A DNA stretch of 64,000 nt from Phormidium tanganyikae FI6-MK23. GTDB taxonomy: Bacteria; Cyanobacteriota; Cyanobacteriia; Leptolyngbyales; Leptolyngbyaceae. Shown here one piece after another: positions 61,252 through 64,000 of the stretch. Both the position numbers and the translations under genes were made by a program. The stretch's first letter is position 1, and each line of letters opens with the position of its first letter. Location of the stretch: assembly GCA_019359175.1 (NCBI GenBank), contig JAHHHU010000016.1, positions 1 to 64,000 of the forward strand, written 5' to 3'. The notes below the pieces were generated by a model, which saw nothing but the letters and a program-made list of their open reading frames with translations, had not been told where the DNA came from and did not search any database.

Positions 61252-61325
61252 GGGACTGTAGTTCAATTGGTTAGAGCACCGCCCTGTCACGGCGGAAGTT
61301 GCGGGTTCGAGCCCCGTCAGTCCCG
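61252..61325 (+). tRNA. tRNA-Asp (GTC)
   Basis: 74 nt. Acceptor GGGACTG/CAGTCCC, D-arm GTTC...GAGC, anticodon loop CTGTCAC (GTC, aspartate), T-arm GCGGG TTCGAGC CCCGT, discriminator G. No duplicated 3' half is visible on either side. Confidence 0.95.
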
Positions 61326-61368
61326 TAGATTACAGATAGTTTCACAAACTGCGATTTAGAGATTGGCA

Positions 61369-62067
61369 ATGCTGAGTTTTACGATCGGTAAGCTGACTTA
61401 TGAGGATCTTGCCTCAGTCGTAGACTTGACCGAGGAAGCATCTTCAATTTGGCAAACGCTGTTAGACCAAGCCCCGTCTTTGACTGAATTAGAACTTAAT
61501 CAGCTTCACTTCACTACCGAGAAGCTAAGAAATATTCCAACTCAGACGATTAATGAAGCAACGATTTGGGCAAGAGCAATCTACCCGATGATGGTTCTTG
61601 CTGAAACAGATTCGATTCGCGCTGCTTCTGAGGTTCCTTTAACCGCTAAGTTTCCTGAGTTTGAAATTGCTGGAATCGCTGATGGTGTTTTAGGAACATT
61701 GACGGGTTCTCGAATCACAGCGCCTTTCTTTGTAGTGTTTGAAGCGAAAAGAGCGATCGAAGGAACTGACCCCATTCCACAGCTTTACGGTGAGTTGATT
61801 TGTGCAGCTTATTTGAATCATCGACATTTCCCACAAGAGCCGCAGACAATCTTCGGGGCTTACACCGTTGCGGACACTTGGACATTTAGCAGAGGTCAGA
61901 TTCGTCGATCGGGAGATCGAGTTCAAGTTCGGTTTGATGTGTCGCGCGAATTTCGGCAGGTGTTTGAAGCTGAGGAGATCCTGAAATTGCTGAAAGCGAT
62001 CCTCAAGGCAAATTCGTTTGATCAAAGGGCAACTTCGCAAGATGATAGAACTAATGCGATCGAGTAG
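61369..62067 (+). CDS. PD-(D/E)XK-like protein
   Basis: 232 residues from the ATG at 61369; a TTG two codons upstream is possible. The core IAGIADGVLGTLTGSRITAP then FFVVFEAKRAIEGTDPIPQL gives D...E-A-K, as in the protein at 57213, with LYGELICAAYLNHRHF next. Function not known. It is seven bases upstream of the CpeT-like gene and may be co-transcribed with it. Confidence 0.7.
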   Translation: MLSFTIGKLTYEDLASVVDLTEEASSIWQTLLDQAPSLTELELNQLHFTTEKLRNIPTQTINEATIWARAIYPMMVLAETDSIRAASEVPLTAKFPEFEIAGIADGVLGTLTGSRITAPFFVVFEAKRAIEGTDPIPQLYGELICAAYLNHRHFPQEPQTIFGAYTVADTWTFSRGQIRRSGDRVQVRFDVSREFRQVFEAEEILKLLKAILKANSFDQRATSQDDRTNAIE

Positions 62068-62073
62068 TCTAAA

Positions 62074-62643
62074 GTGCTTCAAACCTTAGTGGAATACATG
62101 GCGGGAGAATTTGATAACCAAGAACAGGCGAGAGAAAGCCCGGCGTGGTTTGTTCATCTCCGTCTGTGGCAGCGACCCGTTAAGCGGTTCTTTGAGGATA
62201 GCCTGACAATTTTTGCTGAACAATCGAATGTGTTGAAGTTGGATCAGCCGTATCGACAGCGATTGTTGCGGTTGCAAGAAATGAACGGTGGGCTGAATGT
62301 TCAGTACTATCAGTTCAAAGATCCGAGCAGCGTCAAAGGAGCCGGACAGCAGCCGGAATTGCTCGATCGGTTAACCGATGACGCGATCGAACTGCTTCCA
62401 GGCTGTACGCTGCAAATCGCGACAAAACCACTGGCTCAAGGATTCCACTTCGTTGCAACACCGCCACTAGATACACGATGTGTGTTCTCGCTTCAAGGCA
62501 GCATGATTCAGGTTTCGCTCGGCTTTGAAGCAATGCCAGATCTCTTTTTGAGCTATGACAAAGGGATTGATCCTGAAACTCAACAACCGATTTGGGGCGC
62601 ATTGTTGGGCGCTTATGAGTTTCAAAAAGTGCGATCGTATTAA
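62074..62643 (+). CDS. CpcT/CpeT-family phycobiliprotein lyase
   Basis: 189 residues with a GTG start. LVEYMAGEFDNQEQARESPA and WFVHLRLWQRPVK, then FAEQSNVLKLDQPYRQRLL and GCTLQI match CpcT/CpeT lyases, a lipocalin-like barrel that attaches phycocyanobilin to cysteine of the beta subunit of phycobiliproteins. No phycobilisome structural genes are next to it. Whether it is CpcT or a paralogue cannot be decided. Confidence 0.85.
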   Translation: MLQTLVEYMAGEFDNQEQARESPAWFVHLRLWQRPVKRFFEDSLTIFAEQSNVLKLDQPYRQRLLRLQEMNGGLNVQYYQFKDPSSVKGAGQQPELLDRLTDDAIELLPGCTLQIATKPLAQGFHFVATPPLDTRCVFSLQGSMIQVSLGFEAMPDLFLSYDKGIDPETQQPIWGALLGAYEFQKVRSY

Positions 62644-63113
62644 TCAACAAAAATTGATTTCAAGCGCTGTAATGCGGATTTGATTTCGTCTAATTCAGTT
62701 GGAGTTAAGCGATCGAATTTCTGTTTGAGATACTCAACGTGAGTGGGAAAGATTTTGTCAAATAGTTCCTCACCTTCGGGCGTAAGAACGATCAGAAAAC
62801 AGCGACGATTCTCCGGCGGAACTTCTCGACGCACTAGATTCTTCTGTTCTAAGCGATCGATGATTCCGGTCAAGGTTCCTTTCGTGACCAGTGTTTTCTC
62901 AGCAAGTTGGTTCATGAACATCCCAGAGGTGTTGCCGAGCGTGCAAATCACATCGAATTGTGGCGCAGTTAAACCTGTTTCGCGGATGTGCCCCTCGTCA
63001 TAAGCGCAGAAGGCTTGATAGGTCGTGGCAAGTTCGCGCATTGTGGCTAGAAAGGGTTGTTTTGCAGCAGTTTTTGTATCAAATGAAGTAGTGTTTTCGA
63101 GTTTCACGGGCAA
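62640..63113 (-). CDS. MarR-family transcriptional regulator
   Basis: 157 residues. Winged helix: LTAPQFDVICTLGNTSGMFM, NQLAEKTLVTKGTLTGIIDR and LEQKNLVRREVPPENRRCFL. MarR dimers repress genes until a small ligand or oxidant binds. The start is uncertain (TTG at 63113 or nearby GTG). A palindromic site lies upstream in the short gap to the transporter gene, indicating autoregulation. It is convergent with the CpeT-like gene. Confidence 0.88.
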   Translation of the reverse strand: MPVKLENTTSFDTKTAAKQPFLATMRELATTYQAFCAYDEGHIRETGLTAPQFDVICTLGNTSGMFMNQLAEKTLVTKGTLTGIIDRLEQKNLVRREVPPENRRCFLIVLTPEGEELFDKIFPTHVEYLKQKFDRLTPTELDEIKSALQRLKSIFVD

Positions 63114-63140
63114 ATCACAACTTAAGTACTACTATTGTAT

Positions 63141-63156
63141 ATCAAACTGTTTTGAT
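63141..63156. promoter_or_regulatory. Operator candidate for the MarR protein
   Basis: ATCAAAC and TTTTGAT form an inverted repeat with one mismatch, upstream of the MarR start and downstream of the transporter stop. An AT-rich palindrome of this kind is typical of MarR operators. Confidence 0.5.
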
Positions 63157-63164
63157 CAAAACTA

Positions 63165-63992
63165 TCAGCCCTTCACTCCGCTTCCTGCTTCTGTTGGAAC
63201 GATGTAGCGCTGCATCACCAGGAAAAATAGCAAAATTGGCACGATCGAGATCACTGATCCGGCTGCAATCAATCGCCAATCGAGTGTAAAGGTTCCAGCT
63301 AAGTTGGCAACACCGAGCGGCAGAGTGAATAATTCCGGTCGATCGAGAACCAAAAGCGGCCACAGAAAATCGCTCCAAGAGCCGATAAAGACGAAAATTG
63401 CCAGAGTCACTAAAGCAGGGCGAATCGACGGAATCATCACGTACCACCAGATTCCCAGTTCTGAGCAACCATCCATTCTTGCCGCTTCTTCGAGTTCTTT
63501 CGGCACACCTTGAAAGGCTTGTCTGAGGAGAAAAATCCCAAATGCAGATGCGATCGCAGGAAAAATAATCCCAAGATAGCTATTTCGCAATCCAAACTGC
63601 ACTGCTAAGACATACAGCGGAATCATCACGATCTGGAATGGAATTAGAATCGTGGATACGATCGCACTAAAAATAATTTCTCGACCTGCAAAGTTCAATC
63701 TCGCTAACGGATAAGCCGCCAGAGAGCAGAATACTAAATTCAACACAACCGTTAATACTGAGACTAACGTACTGTTAAATAGATATCGCCCAAACGGATT
63801 ACTCTGCCAAACGGTGACAAAATTTTCTAGTGTTGGCTGTTGTGGAATGAGTTGAGGCGGAAATTGAAACAGATCCTCGGTCGGTGACTTAAACGCAGTA
63901 CTGACAAGCCAGACAAGCGGAATCAGCATCAAAATTGCGATCGCGCTCAACAAGATGTAGGTCAATATCGATCGACGAATTCGATCACGCAT
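63165..63992 (-). CDS. Sugar ABC transporter permease (MalG/UgpE type)
   Basis: 275 residues, complete. Six membrane segments, with the EAA loop EAARMDGCSELGIWWYVMIP that contacts the ATPase. Sequence in the CUT1 family (MalG/UgpE) that imports sugars or glycerol phosphate. The partner permease and binding protein would be encoded beyond the right edge of the window. The substrate is not deducible. It is separate from the polyamine-type pair at 54794-57097. Confidence 0.88.
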   Translation of the reverse strand: MRDRIRRSILTYILLSAIAILMLIPLVWLVSTAFKSPTEDLFQFPPQLIPQQPTLENFVTVWQSNPFGRYLFNSTLVSVLTVVLNLVFCSLAAYPLARLNFAGREIIFSAIVSTILIPFQIVMIPLYVLAVQFGLRNSYLGIIFPAIASAFGIFLLRQAFQGVPKELEEAARMDGCSELGIWWYVMIPSIRPALVTLAIFVFIGSWSDFLWPLLVLDRPELFTLPLGVANLAGTFTLDWRLIAAGSVISIVPILLFFLVMQRYIVPTEAGSGVKG

Positions 63993-64000
63993 GAGCTTCT

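Overview
The window is chromosomal DNA of a cyanobacterium. It carries psaF and psaJ of photosystem I, a CpeT-type bilin lyase, a DUF3318 protein, tsaD next to psaF, and many GCGATCGC (HIP1) octamers. It resembles a filamentous or Leptolyngbya-like lineage, but nothing here fixes the genus.

Layout. (1) 1-7.9 kb is a scrambled region: the N-terminus of an IS630-type transposase, a giant HTH/NB-ARC/14xWD40 protein, a truncated NmrA-like gene joined tail to tail with a truncated glycosyltransferase, an IS6-type insertion sequence whose transposase has a nonsense codon, and mostly empty DNA. (2) 7,999-31,595 is an integrated element of about 23.6 kb. A perfect 52-bp direct repeat bounds it: the right copy lies in an intact tRNA-Lys(CTT) gene and the left copy is a 3'-half tRNA remnant beside a tyrosine integrase. 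(3) 31.6-64 kb is ordinary chromosome: cobalamin genes, bioA, a tripartite efflux operon, a ParDE pair, fumC, a HEPN-RNase III fusion, nucleases, secG, glycan genes, gpsA-lipA, an ABC uptake pair, psaFJ, tsaD, tRNA-Pro and tRNA-Asp.

The element looks like a plasmid or satellite that can live in the chromosome. A long minus-strand operon (19.6 to 8.2 kb) encodes small regulators, membrane proteins, an AAA-type ATPase, an actin-like ParM with a ParR-like partner, a Toprim/SF3 primase-helicase, a putative excisionase and the integrase. A divergent Cro-like repressor faces it across a region with long inverted repeats. On the plus strand a 708-residue protein combines a phage tail-hub framework with a lambda-R-like muralytic domain and an M23 peptidase. 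No capsid, portal or terminase gene is seen. The right third is cargo: an HNH protein, a DUF6978/DUF1828-like pair, a Uma2 nuclease, a RelE/Phd toxin-antitoxin pair and small proteins.

The most striking signal in the element is non-coding. Several blocks share one architecture: short tandem iterons, a conserved core of about 20 bp (GTATATCAATGTTTTCAGCC or a close variant), then iterons in inverted orientation. The iteron sequence differs from block to block (GGTTGGTAAGG, CGGAGTCA, TGGACTAA). They look like replication origins with a swappable recognition half. A separate GAAACG array next to parM may be the partition centromere. Several real genes shorter than 60 codons were also found by reading the sequence directly.
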